Shown here one piece after another: positions 17,182 to 26,714 of a stretch of DNA of 64,000 nt; the first letter of the stretch is position 1, and each line of letters opens with the position of its first letter. Origin of the DNA: Halodesulfovibrio sp. MK-HDV (lineage in GTDB: Bacteria; Desulfobacterota; Desulfovibrionia; Desulfovibrionales; Desulfovibrionaceae); NCBI RefSeq assembly GCF_009914765.1, contig NZ_WYDS01000006.1, positions 141,663 to 205,662 of the forward strand, in the 5' to 3' direction. The notes under the pieces are model-generated. The model was given only the letters and a program-made list of their open reading frames with translations. It ran no database searches and was not told where the DNA came from. A program made the position numbers and the translations under genes.

Positions 17182-18648
17182 TTATTTTTTCTTGTTGAGC
17201 GCGTCCTGCAGTAAGGAACCCAAAGAACCGAAGTTGCTCTGTGGCTCTGCTTTTGCAGTTTGTGTTTTACGATGCGCTTTCCAGGAAGTGTCTTCAGAGG
17301 CTGCTACGCCTTTAGGAGCGAGAGTAACTTTACGCTCAGCAGTGCGGAGCTGAGAAATAGTTACTTCAACCTTGTCGCCTGCTTTGAGAGCATCAAGGTT
17401 TGCTGCTTTATCAGCTTTAGCCATCAAAGACTTCGGCATAAGACCGGTAACGCCCGGAGCAAGGTTGATAAACAGACCGAAATCAGAGGAAGACTCAATT
17501 GTGCCTTCAACTTCAGCGCCTGCTGGGAAGCGTTCTTCAACGTCTGCCCAAGGATCACCTTCAGCATCACGCATGCTGAGGGAGATGCGACGGGAACTTA
17601 AGTCGATGGACTTAATTTTAACAGAAACGGTGTCGCCAACGGAAACAACGTCTTCTGCTTTGTGGATACGTTTGGTGTAGGACATTTCAGAAATGTGTAC
17701 CAAACCGTCAATGCCAGGAAGCACTTCAACAAATGCACCGAATGGTGTGATACGAACAACTTTACCGTTGCGTACTTCACCAGCAGTGATTTCAGACTCA
17801 ACACGGTTCCAAGGGTTTTCCTGAACCTGTTTAGCTGAAAGAGAAATGCGGAGCTGACCTTTTTTGTCGGTTTCTACGCCAAGCAGTTTAACGCGCAGTT
17901 TATCACCAACGGATACAGCTTCGTCTGACTGGGCAATACGTGTCCAAGACAGTTCTGAAACGTGGATGAGACCTTCAACGCCAGCAGTAAGTTCTGCAAA
18001 TGCGCCAAAGTTAGTAAGGCGAGTGATGGTTACATCAATAAGATCGCCTTCGTTAACGTCTTTGAGGAACTCATCACGAGCTGCCTGCTGTTCCTGCTCG
18101 AGCAGAGCACGACGGGAAACAACAATGTTGCGGCCGCGCTGTTCGAATTTGATGATAGCAAAGGAGAATGTTTGACCAACATACTCTTCTGCATTTTCAA
18201 CAAAACGTGTATCAATCTGGCTAACTGGACAGAATACGCGACGTTTAGAAACTTCAACATCAAAGCCACCCTTACGGGTAGCAAGAACTTTACCTTCAAC
18301 AGGAAGTTTTGCGTTGAATGCTTCTTCGAGCATAGCTGCACCAGCAGGGCCACTGATAGCTTTTGAGAGATGGATTGCGTCAGCTTTGACAGCAGTAACG
18401 TAGAGTTCTACGGTGTCGCCTTCAGCAACTGTGAGTTCACCTGCGTCATCGAGGAATTCAGAACGGTCGGCAATGCCGTCGATCTTCGCTCCAGCGTCGA
18501 CAAAAAGGTTATCACCGGACATACCAATGATTGGGCCAGAAACTTTGTCGCCAACAGAAAGCGCCTTATCAGCGCCAGTGTAGGCTTCCAGCATTTCTTC
18601 AAAATTTTCCATGGTGCCGTTTGGACGGCTATCTTCGGAACCGGTCAT
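17182..18648 (-). CDS. rpsA: 30S ribosomal protein S1, five S1 domains
   Basis: 488 residues from ATG at 18648, selected because CAAGGAG lies 6 bases before it; a longer frame exists upstream but has no ribosome site. Five S1 RNA-binding repeats are visible, starting near residues 30, 110, 195, 280 and 365. Repeats 3-5 have the clear pattern G..V.G.V.....FGAFVE..PG..GLVH.SE. S1 usually has six domains; here the C-terminal part ends with a Lys-rich tail after domain 5. It helps mRNAs with structured leaders bind the 30S subunit. Transcribed alone; divergent from the parvulin gene. Confidence 0.95.
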   Translation of the reverse strand: MTGSEDSRPNGTMENFEEMLEAYTGADKALSVGDKVSGPIIGMSGDNLFVDAGAKIDGIADRSEFLDDAGELTVAEGDTVELYVTAVKADAIHLSKAISGPAGAAMLEEAFNAKLPVEGKVLATRKGGFDVEVSKRRVFCPVSQIDTRFVENAEEYVGQTFSFAIIKFEQRGRNIVVSRRALLEQEQQAARDEFLKDVNEGDLIDVTITRLTNFGAFAELTAGVEGLIHVSELSWTRIAQSDEAVSVGDKLRVKLLGVETDKKGQLRISLSAKQVQENPWNRVESEITAGEVRNGKVVRITPFGAFVEVLPGIDGLVHISEMSYTKRIHKAEDVVSVGDTVSVKIKSIDLSSRRISLSMRDAEGDPWADVEERFPAGAEVEGTIESSSDFGLFINLAPGVTGLMPKSLMAKADKAANLDALKAGDKVEVTISQLRTAERKVTLAPKGVAASEDTSWKAHRKTQTAKAEPQSNFGSLGSLLQDALNKKK

Positions 18649-18962
18649 CCAGTTCTCCTTGAGAGAGGGGGTTAGATGATTGATGCACATACGCTTTGGG
18701 CGCTATATCTTTCATTTGTCTTATATACAAGTGCGAAAACGTAAAGAGCGCCACCAAAAAATGGGCGCTGAAACTCCCGCACGTTGCTTTAACCTTGAAA
18801 ACACTGACCTTCTGCGTATAAAATCGATTTTCGACAAGTCCGCAGATAATTTAATTTTTTTGTGTAACACTGTACAGTTTGGCAGTGTGAATTTACTAAG
18901 TTGATTCATTTTGTATCATCTGGCATGATATGCCTCTTATATCATACATTAGGAGTTTTACC

Positions 18963-19244
18963 ATGGCAAAAGCTAAAGCACGTCATATCCTCGTTGATTC
19001 TGAGGATACTTGTAACGAACTTAAGGCACGCATTGTTGGCGGAGAAGATTTCGCTGCGATTGCAAAAGAGTACTCTAAGTGCCCATCTGGCCGCCGTGGC
19101 GGAGAACTCGGTGAATTCTTCCCGGGTCAAATGGTACCAGAATTTGATACTGTTTGTTTCCACGAAGAAGTAGGCGTTGTGCACGGCCCTGTTCAGACTC
19201 AGTTCGGCTACCACCTCGTGGAAGTTACTGAGCGTCAGGACTAG
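18963..19244 (+). CDS. Parvulin-type peptidyl-prolyl isomerase
   Basis: 93 residues from ATG at 18963, with AGGAG 8 bases upstream. Single-domain rotamase of the PpiC type: ARHILV near the N-terminus, EDFAAIAKEYSKCPSGRRGGELGEF in the middle (given here as one continuous run in positions 29-53), and GPVQTQFGYHLVEV at the end. The active-site His residues in ARHIL and GYHLV are present. There is no signal peptide, so it is cytoplasmic and speeds cis-trans isomerisation of prolyl bonds. A terminator follows at 19324. Confidence 0.93.
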   Translation: MAKAKARHILVDSEDTCNELKARIVGGEDFAAIAKEYSKCPSGRRGGELGEFFPGQMVPEFDTVCFHEEVGVVHGPVQTQFGYHLVEVTERQD

Positions 19245-19323
19245 CAGCCTAGACTAAAAAAGTAAGTGATACTTGTGTATCGCACTGTGCAAGATACTCT
19301 TTTTGGGTATCTTGTGAATTTTT

Positions 19324-19361
19324 GCCCCGTTAGTTGTTGCAACAACTAGACGGGGCTTTTT
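19324..19361 (+). terminator. Rho-independent terminator of the parvulin gene
   Basis: GCCCCGT-TAGTTGTT / AACAACTA-ACGGGGC ends in five T. A weaker stem, AAGATAC / GTATCTT, lies before it at 19290-19314. Confidence 0.9.
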
Positions 19362-19433
19362 GCTGGGCAAGTTTTAACAGGCGGGGGAATACTTGGTGTA
19401 AGGGAAGTTATCGCACTGCGTGAAGTCAAAACA

Positions 19434-19464
19434 AGAAAACTCCCTGTAGGGCATTTTACAGGGA
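19434..19464 (-). terminator. Probable terminator of the gltS-amidohydrolase operon
   Basis: TCCCTGTA / TACAGGGA is followed on the minus strand by GTTTTC. It lies 33 bp past the amidohydrolase stop. Confidence 0.6.
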
Positions 19465-19496
19465 ATCTTCTTATTAAAGGTTGTAGAAAGAGAATG

Positions 19497-21098
19497 CTAG
19501 GAAGAGCTATCAGACATATAGACGATTTCTCCACCGACAATTGTCATCAGTACCTCTGTGTCAGCTATTTCAGCAGGTGGGACAGTGGTAATATCTTTTG
19601 AAAGCAGTGTCATATCTGCAAGCTTTCCGGCAGTGAGCGTACCACGATGTTTTTCTGACCGACTGCATAATGCCGCATGGCTTGTGTAAGCGGCAACAGC
19701 TCCATATTGAGTGGTGCATTGTTCCGCTCCGAGAACATGGCCGTCTCTTGTTTTTCGTGTAACTGCTGTCTGGATGGATTCTAAAACCTGTACTGGAAGA
19801 ACTGGCGTATCAACGTGCATTGTAAATGGCAGTCCCATTGACTCAGCTTCACCTGCCGGATTCATACGTGCAGCTCTTTCCGGCCCTACAAAGAGCTCTT
19901 TATGACGGTCACCCCAGTTGTAGACGTGCATGCAAAAGAAGCTCGGGATGATGCCGCAGGTGCGCATGCGTTGCAGATGACCTGTGTGAGCCATTTGCGA
20001 GTGAATGAGCATATGGCGATTATCGTGTTGCGGTGAGGCGGCTTGCGTTTTTTCTATAGCCGAAATGATAGTTTCAATTGCCGCGTCACCGTTGCCATGA
20101 ATGGATATATGATGACCCGCCGCATGATATTTTTGTACAAGAGCTTCAAACTCTTCTACCTGCATGACAAGCTCACCTTTCCAATCGTCGTGTCTCGCAT
20201 AAGGGCTTAGCAAAGCAGCTGTTTCTGCTTGGATTGAGCCGTCAATAAAGAGCTTCACTCCACCGATAATGACTCGCGTGTCGCCCATTTCTGTTAGCGG
20301 AGCGGGCTGTATAGTGTCAAACGCATCAGGCATTGCAGAAAGAAAGACTCGTAAGGGCAGTCTGTTTTCTGCTTCAAGGGTTGCATAGCTGTCGTAAACA
20401 ACATCGGGCATTCCCTCGATACCAAGTCCTGCATCGTGTACGCCGGTGATTCCTCTCTGGTTAAATTCCTTAACCGTTTCTTCGAGTAAACTTAGATACG
20501 TTTCGGGATCAGGTGTTTCTAGTTTTGAAACAATATTGAACCATACCGTCTCATCAAGTCGCCCTGTAGGATTGCCTTGGGAATCCTTATGAATGACTCC
20601 GCCTTCAGGGCATGGTGTATTTTTAGTAATCGAAAATTGCGCCATTGCACGTGTATCTAAAAAACCAAGGTGTGCTGATATGTGAATAACTACGACTGGT
20701 TTATCTGTGGTTACTCGGTTCAGATCTTCACATGTAATCTGGCGGTTGTCTGTAAGGAGAGTATCATCATAACTGTAGCCAACAATAATAGGGGCATCAG
20801 TATTTGCAGCATGGTCACTCAGGGTTTGAATGAGTTCATCAATTGTCATACAGGCACCTAGGTATGCATACTGTCTAAAGATAGCGTACATAGAAAGATG
20901 GTTATGAGTTTCGTTGAACCCCGGGAAAAGTGCTGCTCCTTCTAGGTCTATTGTTTTAGACTCCGACCCTGCAAGGTTAAGCATGGCAGCCGTACTACCT
21001 ACTCCAAGAATTCTGCCTTTTTCTGTTACAAGCGCTTGTGCTTGGGGAAGAGCTGGGTCCATGGTGACAATTGTGCCATTTCGGTAAAGTGTTTTCAT
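19497..21098 (-). CDS. Amidohydrolase family protein (YtcJ-like)
   Basis: 533 residues, the usual size for the YtcJ/NfdA branch of the metal-dependent amidohydrolases. An N-terminal beta-sandwich (LYRNGTIVTMDPALPQA) precedes the barrel. Metal ligands are visible as FPGFNETHNHLSM (a variant of the HxH motif), HDAGLG, ISIHGNGDAA and HSQMAH, with late Asp/His text THAALCSRSEK and GTLTAGKLADMTLL. It should hydrolyse an amide, lactam or carbamoyl bond; the substrate is not evident. It is 8 bp downstream of the GltS-type carrier, so the imported solute or a conjugate of it may be the substrate. No signal peptide, so cytoplasmic. Confidence 0.85.
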   Translation of the reverse strand: MKTLYRNGTIVTMDPALPQAQALVTEKGRILGVGSTAAMLNLAGSESKTIDLEGAALFPGFNETHNHLSMYAIFRQYAYLGACMTIDELIQTLSDHAANTDAPIIVGYSYDDTLLTDNRQITCEDLNRVTTDKPVVVIHISAHLGFLDTRAMAQFSITKNTPCPEGGVIHKDSQGNPTGRLDETVWFNIVSKLETPDPETYLSLLEETVKEFNQRGITGVHDAGLGIEGMPDVVYDSYATLEAENRLPLRVFLSAMPDAFDTIQPAPLTEMGDTRVIIGGVKLFIDGSIQAETAALLSPYARHDDWKGELVMQVEEFEALVQKYHAAGHHISIHGNGDAAIETIISAIEKTQAASPQHDNRHMLIHSQMAHTGHLQRMRTCGIIPSFFCMHVYNWGDRHKELFVGPERAARMNPAGEAESMGLPFTMHVDTPVLPVQVLESIQTAVTRKTRDGHVLGAEQCTTQYGAVAAYTSHAALCSRSEKHRGTLTAGKLADMTLLSKDITTVPPAEIADTEVLMTIVGGEIVYMSDSSS

Positions 21099-21106
21099 GG
21101 TTATCC

Positions 21107-22501
21107 CTACGCTTCTACTTTTGCGTCTGGCAGCAGTGCTGTTTTCTCTTTTCCGAAACTTAATCCACCCAGGAAGTGAATGCCGATAATGGCAGCCACA
21201 CCGTAAAGAAGGTAGCAGCCCATAACCGTCAGGGCGGACATGCTAGGAATTATAGGGGCAAGCAGACAAAGCATAGGGAACGTTGCGACAACAATTGCTA
21301 CGTTGAAGAAGGCCAGTTCCATTGAAACACTTGTTGAATAGTCCGGATCAACAATACGGAGTAAGAGAAGGCCGTTTGCGGTGGCTCCGCAGCAGCAACC
21401 GAACTGGGTAATCATACGTTCAGGGCCAAGGTGTTTCAGTTTGCGTCCGCATGTCCATATAAGGATAAAAGTGACGGTTGTGGCAGCAATGCAAACCAGA
21501 AGAATAGGCACGATATACGCGGTAAGGATTGAGAGTTTCACGCTCATGAAGCTGGCAACAAGCATGACATCAACGGACAGGCTTGTAATATGTTTCTGGA
21601 CTCCACTGTCGAGGAGATGAACGCATCCGAGTTTGGTCATAATGAATCGGATAATTAGGCATACAACTAAGCCATGCAGAAAGAAGAAGCCCCAGCTGCA
21701 CATGGTGCCGATTCCCGGAACATCTTTAAGGTTCGGAACAGCCCATGAAAGCCAATGATAGGTTATGAAATAGGCAACTCCAAGAATTGCAACATGTACT
21801 GCCAATGTGTCGATGTTAGAAGGGTGGGTTGTTTCATGGCCAATGGCATGTTTCTTTTTATCTGTGTAAATGCCGCGCAGAAATTCTTCAGTAATTTTTG
21901 CTTTTTTGTTTGTGTTAAAGTTTTTACCTACGACCCAGCGGGCAACAGGAACGCCCATAATAAATGCTACAATGAAACCTATGTTGGCATAGATGAGACC
22001 CAATACACGAGTGTCTGCAAGTCCGAAGTTGTTTTCCCACATGCCGCCGATGGCTAAACCCTGACCGGGGCCTTGTGTGAATCCGTGTGTGACCAGAAAT
22101 CCGTATGCAGGATCAAGGAAATTTGGACTGAAGAGGTTGTAACCCCATATGGCTGCGGCACCGGCAGCGGCCTGTAGTGCAAAGCTGGCAGTCCAGATAA
22201 GTGTCATCCACATACTGCCGCGCAGGTATTCTTTACGTGAAGATTTAGAAGAAGTTGAGGTGGTCAGACAGAGCGACATAAAGCTGATGTTGAATGCGTG
22301 CATGGTAAAGGGGAGGAAGCTCTCAGAGGAGAGATCCCCCATACCTGAATTTACAAGGATAAAGCCTGCTATCCCGCCAAGAATTGCTGCCGGAACAAGA
22401 TATTGCTGGAAAATTTTAATGTTTGCTCGAATGAAAATGCCCACAAGCAGCATTGCTCCGATGACACCAAGCGTCATAAATCCTTGATATGTTCCTAGCA
22501 T
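21107..22501 (-). CDS. Sodium/glutamate symporter family carrier
   Basis: 464 residues with about 12 hydrophobic segments. Family features: an N-terminal half with TMHAFNISFMSLCLT, the loop HGFTQGPGQGLAIGG, which matches the GltS re-entrant GPGQ region, and in the second half TQFGCCCGATANGLLLLRIVDP with AT.NG..LLR spacing. GltS proteins take up glutamate with Na+. The cytoplasmic loop at about residues 205-235 (KKAKITEEF... KKKHAIGHET) is longer than in E. coli GltS, and the substrate may differ. AGGAGG precedes ATG at 22501. Likely operon with the amidohydrolase. It lies next to a two-component cassette that could sense the same solute. Confidence 0.85.
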   Translation of the reverse strand: MLGTYQGFMTLGVIGAMLLVGIFIRANIKIFQQYLVPAAILGGIAGFILVNSGMGDLSSESFLPFTMHAFNISFMSLCLTTSTSSKSSRKEYLRGSMWMTLIWTASFALQAAAGAAAIWGYNLFSPNFLDPAYGFLVTHGFTQGPGQGLAIGGMWENNFGLADTRVLGLIYANIGFIVAFIMGVPVARWVVGKNFNTNKKAKITEEFLRGIYTDKKKHAIGHETTHPSNIDTLAVHVAILGVAYFITYHWLSWAVPNLKDVPGIGTMCSWGFFFLHGLVVCLIIRFIMTKLGCVHLLDSGVQKHITSLSVDVMLVASFMSVKLSILTAYIVPILLVCIAATTVTFILIWTCGRKLKHLGPERMITQFGCCCGATANGLLLLRIVDPDYSTSVSMELAFFNVAIVVATFPMLCLLAPIIPSMSALTVMGCYLLYGVAAIIGIHFLGGLSFGKEKTALLPDAKVEA

Positions 22502-22685
22502 GTGACCTCCTCAGGTTGCTAAAATAATCAGTGAGGAAACGGTATCTCGGGGTGTTAGGAATACCGTTTGCTTACCTTCTTTTTAACAGTCTGTTCGGAG
22601 AGTTGAATGAGGTGCATACCTTAGATGACAGAAGACATTACCTTATTTTAAGACGGGAATTCCCAGAGAGTCTCGGGAAATAGAA

Positions 22686-22707
22686 AAGCACCCCGAACGG
22701 GGTGCTT
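22686..22707 (-). terminator. Rho-independent terminator after the sensor kinase
   Basis: AAGCACCCC / GGGGTGCTT with a GAAC loop is followed on the minus strand by TTTTC. It separates the kinase cassette from gltS. Confidence 0.8.
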
Positions 22708-22713
22708 GGTGTT

Positions 22714-25083
22714 TTATGCTATGTTTTCCAAAGATGCGTCATCAGGAGGGGAAGTAGACTGAAGCAGTGGGTCAAAGGTCCATTGTGCTTCGATACGAGT
22801 CCCTTGATTCGGAGCTGTGCGAAGCGAATAAATACCCTCAGAAAGTTCAATTCGTTCTCGCATACTTACTAGCCCGAGACAGCTGCAATTGCGGGTGCGT
22901 CGTGTATCAATAAACTTATCCAGATCAAATCCTTTGCCATTGTCTTCAATACTGAGCTGCAGGGTATCGTCTTCGGATTTAAGAATGAGTGTTACTTCGC
23001 TTGCTTCACTGTGTTTAGCGATGTTGTTCAATGACTCTTGAACAACACGGTAAATAATAATGCCGAGCTGCTCGGGGATTAACTCTTCTGTTGTATGGAT
23101 GCACTTGGTAACCGTTATGTGACGGAAAACTCGCTTGTATTCCTGACAGTACCAGTCCACGGCTTCCAGAACTCCAAAGTCGTCAAGGATGGATGGTCGA
23201 AGCTCCATTTGGATTTTCCCGATATGTCGGACAATTTTCTTTACGATATCAATCACAGTGTGAAGGATTTCTTTTTGAGCCGATTGGTTTTCGTGCAGAT
23301 TCTGAACAACATTCTCTACTCCAAATTTAACTGTTCCCAGAGCAGGGCCAATATCATCATGAAGTTCTGCGGCCAGACGTCTACGTTCTTCTTCAAGTGC
23401 ATCAAGAAGCTGTGTAGAAAGGTATTTTAATCGCGTTTCAGATTCGGAAATACGCTTCTCATTATTCTTACGATTCGTAATATCTTCTGCCATAACAGCT
23501 GCTCGAATTTTGTGACCAGCTTCATCACGGAGATGAATAATTCTTGAGAAGAGCCAACGGATACTATTGTCCGGCGATATCATGCGATATTCAAATGCAT
23601 TGTTTTCAATATTATCTGTTCCCCATTGGGAGGTGAGCACTTCACGCACCATGTTCTTATCTTCTGGATGGATTTGATCCAAGAGGAGGGAAGGGCTTTG
23701 GATCAGGGAGTCGGTATCAGCTTCAAAAGCTGTACGAAATGCTCTGTTAACATAGCTGACAGTGTTTGTGTCCATCTCTACAATGCATAACATTTCTTTT
23801 AAATTTTCTGCGAGTAAACGGAAGCGGCTTTCACTTTCGCGTAACGCTGTTTCAGCTTCCAGCCTTTCAAGAATTTCCCGCTGCAATAACTCACTTCGCT
23901 GTTTAATTTCTTTTGTGCGTTTCAGAACACGTGCTTCAAGTTCATCGTGTGAGTTTTGTAATCGTTCTTCACGCTTTTTGATTTCATTAATAAAGAAATT
24001 AGTAGCCTGTCCCATTGCGGACAATTCATCATTTCCCGCAATGCAAATTATAGCATTACCGCCGTTAACATGGTTTACCATGGCATTTTTAAGCGAGAGC
24101 ATACGCGCAATGACGGATCGTTTCAGATACAGAATAATGAAAAAAGAACAAAGCAGACAAATAATAGGGAGCATAATAGCTAAATAGTTTGCCGTAGCGA
24201 GCTGTGTTGCAAGTTTTTCTGCCTTGTTTTTTATGCGCAGGATGATGTGGGCGTTGACTGCGTTTGTTGAGGTAACAATACCGTTGGAAAGAAATTTGTT
24301 TCCAACCAAACGATCTTCCAATTTCTTTTTGAAGTGTACGTTTTGTTTAGACAAAGTAAAAACGCCGTCTTTTTCCTGCCCGAAGCGTCTTATTTCATTA
24401 AAGATGGGAGTAAGAAGACTTTTCAGTTTATCCGGAGCGGCGGCTAGCAATGTAGTTATTCTTTCATTGCTGTTCCTGTAATCGTCTTCAAGTCCGGCAA
24501 TTTCCATCGGGCTGCTTGCTGTATTAGCTACAAGTAAGAGAATTATGGACTGATTAAGAGATTGGAGGAGTGTGCGCGTTAAGCCTGTTTGTGGAAGCTT
24601 TTGAATGGCGTTGAGCCTTTCACCAATGCGCCGGATGCGGCGTACGGATTGCGCCATCTGATTTGTATTACACATTTCAAGGTTGATGATGTCAGAAATT
24701 TTCGTGATGTTTTGGTGCAGGCTCAGGGATTTTGAAATAAGCTGATCCACTTCTGGGGGTGCTTCGCTTTCCTGTATCTTTGCTACTAACGTATTCCAAC
24801 GCTCAGCAGCATCTTCAAAATCTTGCGTCAGGGATTCTCGAACAAACTCGTTTGGTGCAGCAAGGATATCTGGGGTAATAGCCTCCATATCCTGTGACTC
24901 ACGAACGAGAAGAAACGTGTTCATGAGCGAAGGCATGTCTTGCATTGTAATGCTGTTTATTGAATCTGTGACGTTTCTAAACGTGAAGGCAATGACAGTT
25001 GCTGAAAGCACGATGCTGACAATAATAACCATGAGTCCTGCTGTGACTCGTGTGGAGATACTTATTTCTGAATGTGAGATCAT
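22714..25083 (-). CDS. Membrane sensor histidine kinase, NarX/LuxR-partner type with HAMP and PAS
   Basis: 789 residues. TM1 lies at about residues 13-35, followed by a large periplasmic domain of about 265 residues, mostly helical, and TM2 near 303-325 (IMLPIICLLCSFFIILYL). A HAMP-like linker, a coiled coil (DELEARVLKRTKEIKQR), a PAS domain at about 415-540 and a HisKA_3 dimerisation domain follow. The phospho-accepting His lies in RRLAAELHDDIGPALG. The HATPase domain has VVQESLNNIAKHSEA and DNGKGFDL. This kinase type pairs with NarL-like regulators, and one is encoded two genes upstream. Its start overlaps the binding-protein stop by 4 bp (ATGA), so both are made together. The binding protein is a likely periplasmic input partner. 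Confidence 0.92.
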   Translation of the reverse strand: MISHSEISISTRVTAGLMVIIVSIVLSATVIAFTFRNVTDSINSITMQDMPSLMNTFLLVRESQDMEAITPDILAAPNEFVRESLTQDFEDAAERWNTLVAKIQESEAPPEVDQLISKSLSLHQNITKISDIINLEMCNTNQMAQSVRRIRRIGERLNAIQKLPQTGLTRTLLQSLNQSIILLLVANTASSPMEIAGLEDDYRNSNERITTLLAAAPDKLKSLLTPIFNEIRRFGQEKDGVFTLSKQNVHFKKKLEDRLVGNKFLSNGIVTSTNAVNAHIILRIKNKAEKLATQLATANYLAIMLPIICLLCSFFIILYLKRSVIARMLSLKNAMVNHVNGGNAIICIAGNDELSAMGQATNFFINEIKKREERLQNSHDELEARVLKRTKEIKQRSELLQREILERLEAETALRESESRFRLLAENLKEMLCIVEMDTNTVSYVNRAFRTAFEADTDSLIQSPSLLLDQIHPEDKNMVREVLTSQWGTDNIENNAFEYRMISPDNSIRWLFSRIIHLRDEAGHKIRAAVMAEDITNRKNNEKRISESETRLKYLSTQLLDALEEERRRLAAELHDDIGPALGTVKFGVENVVQNLHENQSAQKEILHTVIDIVKKIVRHIGKIQMELRPSILDDFGVLEAVDWYCQEYKRVFRHITVTKCIHTTEELIPEQLGIIIYRVVQESLNNIAKHSEASEVTLILKSEDDTLQLSIEDNGKGFDLDKFIDTRRTRNCSCLGLVSMRERIELSEGIYSLRTAPNQGTRIEAQWTFDPLLQSTSPPDDASLENIA

Positions 25084-26714
25084 TGCTGTTTCACCCAGTA
25101 GGTAGTGTCCATTGGAGAGAGCAGGCCCCAGCGGGAGTTGTTTATGCCACGTAGTCTACCGTCAATAATAGAGGTGTAAGGCATTGTACCCAGCCAGATA
25201 ATGGGTTGGTCTTCACGTACTATTTGTTGGAATTGAGCATAAATTTCTTTTCGGCGTGCTGTGTCTGGTTCTTTTGCCGCAGCATCTAAGAGTTCATCCA
25301 CTTTCGGATTGCTGTATCCTAATGTGTTCGACCAAAGCACATTTCGATGTGCGTTTGTAGAGTGGTAGGTGCGGTGGACTCCGATAACCGGATCTTCCCA
25401 TGAAAATACAATATCAAAGGTCATATTAAATTTGCCGCTCGCAATCTGCTTTGACCAGACGAGAAAGTCGTAATTTTCTTCTATGATTAAGTCGATTCCG
25501 ACCGTCCGGCTTAAACGGTGACGCAGGTACTTAAGTAAAGGGATTGCAAGTGCGCTTGCGTTTGGTGGGTATGTCACTTGAAGTGTCATACGTTTGCCTG
25601 TTGCGTTGCGTTTGAAGCCTGCTTCATCAAGGAGTTTGTTTGCTTGTTCTATATTAAGAAGATGTGGTTTCTCTGATGGAGCGTAGAAAGGGTTGTCCGC
25701 AGGAAGGGGGCCATCCATTGTTCGTGAATTTCCGCGAAAAATCTTATGGGTAATAAAGTTTTTATCAATTGTAAGTGCCAGTGCCTGCCGGACTCGGCTG
25801 TCGTTGAAAGGCGGACTTTGTAAGTTTAATCCCAGCCATGCCATTGCTCTGATTCCGTCCAACCCTTCTGTGGTCACCAATAAATGTTTTTGTTTTTTAA
25901 GCTGGTTATGATGTTCTTCCAAAGGAGAAAAGCCGGTCACATGAACTTCACCGTTTTCCATGGCCATCGGGATTTCATCCGGTCCTTGAAAAAGTTTGAA
26001 GTCGATGGTGTCTAAATAGGGGCGATTTGGAATGAAGAAATTTTTGAAGCGAGTAAGCAGGATGTGATTCTTAGGTTGATTGGCAGCAAGTTGAAATGGA
26101 CCGGAGCCGACAACGTTCCAATTGGCTGGATGGGTTCGTATGTTTTGTCCGTCGCCATAGATGTGCTTAGGTAAGATAGGTGTGAGCACTGGCGTAAGAA
26201 TTCGTAGCAATGCAGGATGGTAAGTCTTGAGCTTTAGAATAACTGTGTATGCATCAGGTGTTTCGATTTTTTGTAGCGCAGCGAGCATAGGGAAAAATGG
26301 ATGGTATTTGCTGACCGTTTCTATGGAAAAGGCAACATCTGAAGAGGTGATCGGCGTGTCATCATGAAAGGTCGCATTCTTTCGTAGGTGGAGTGTGAGT
26401 GTGTGATTGTTGTTTGACCATTCCCAGCTTTTAGCGAGATATGGATAGATGATCCCGTCTTTGCCATATCGAACAAGTCCCGCAAACAGCTGTGTCCCGA
26501 CGAGTCCTGTGAGTGTCCCGGAATGCACAGCAGGATTTAGATGAGCCGGAGTGCTGTTAAGGGCAACCACAAGTGTGCCGCCTTTCTGTGGGGATGCGTT
26601 TGACTGTTCCGAGGAGTAGGGGGGCGATGCATATGCCGTTTGCACGATAGAGCAGATTGAAAGAACGAAACAGGCCACGGAAGTAAGAAATAAGTACTGC
26701 ACAAACTGTTTCAT
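25080..26714 (-). CDS. Periplasmic peptide/nickel-type solute-binding protein (SBP family 5)
   Basis: 544 residues, usual for the DppA/OppA/NikA family. A signal peptide (VQYLFLTSVACFVLSICSIV, cut near AYA-SP) sends it to the periplasm. Family text includes GGTLVVALNSTPAHLNPA at the mature N-terminus, YPYLAKSWEWSNNNHTLTLHLRK, FNDSRVRQALALTIDK, and C-terminal RRKEIYAQFQQIVREDQP. No ABC permease or ATPase is adjacent. It overlaps the regulator stop by one base (TAATG) and the kinase start by 4 bp, so it appears to serve the sensor rather than transport. Ligand unknown: a peptide, a glutamate-containing conjugate or a metal complex are possible. Confidence 0.9.
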   Translation of the reverse strand: MKQFVQYLFLTSVACFVLSICSIVQTAYASPPYSSEQSNASPQKGGTLVVALNSTPAHLNPAVHSGTLTGLVGTQLFAGLVRYGKDGIIYPYLAKSWEWSNNNHTLTLHLRKNATFHDDTPITSSDVAFSIETVSKYHPFFPMLAALQKIETPDAYTVILKLKTYHPALLRILTPVLTPILPKHIYGDGQNIRTHPANWNVVGSGPFQLAANQPKNHILLTRFKNFFIPNRPYLDTIDFKLFQGPDEIPMAMENGEVHVTGFSPLEEHHNQLKKQKHLLVTTEGLDGIRAMAWLGLNLQSPPFNDSRVRQALALTIDKNFITHKIFRGNSRTMDGPLPADNPFYAPSEKPHLLNIEQANKLLDEAGFKRNATGKRMTLQVTYPPNASALAIPLLKYLRHRLSRTVGIDLIIEENYDFLVWSKQIASGKFNMTFDIVFSWEDPVIGVHRTYHSTNAHRNVLWSNTLGYSNPKVDELLDAAAKEPDTARRKEIYAQFQQIVREDQPIIWLGTMPYTSIIDGRLRGINNSRWGLLSPMDTTYWVKQQ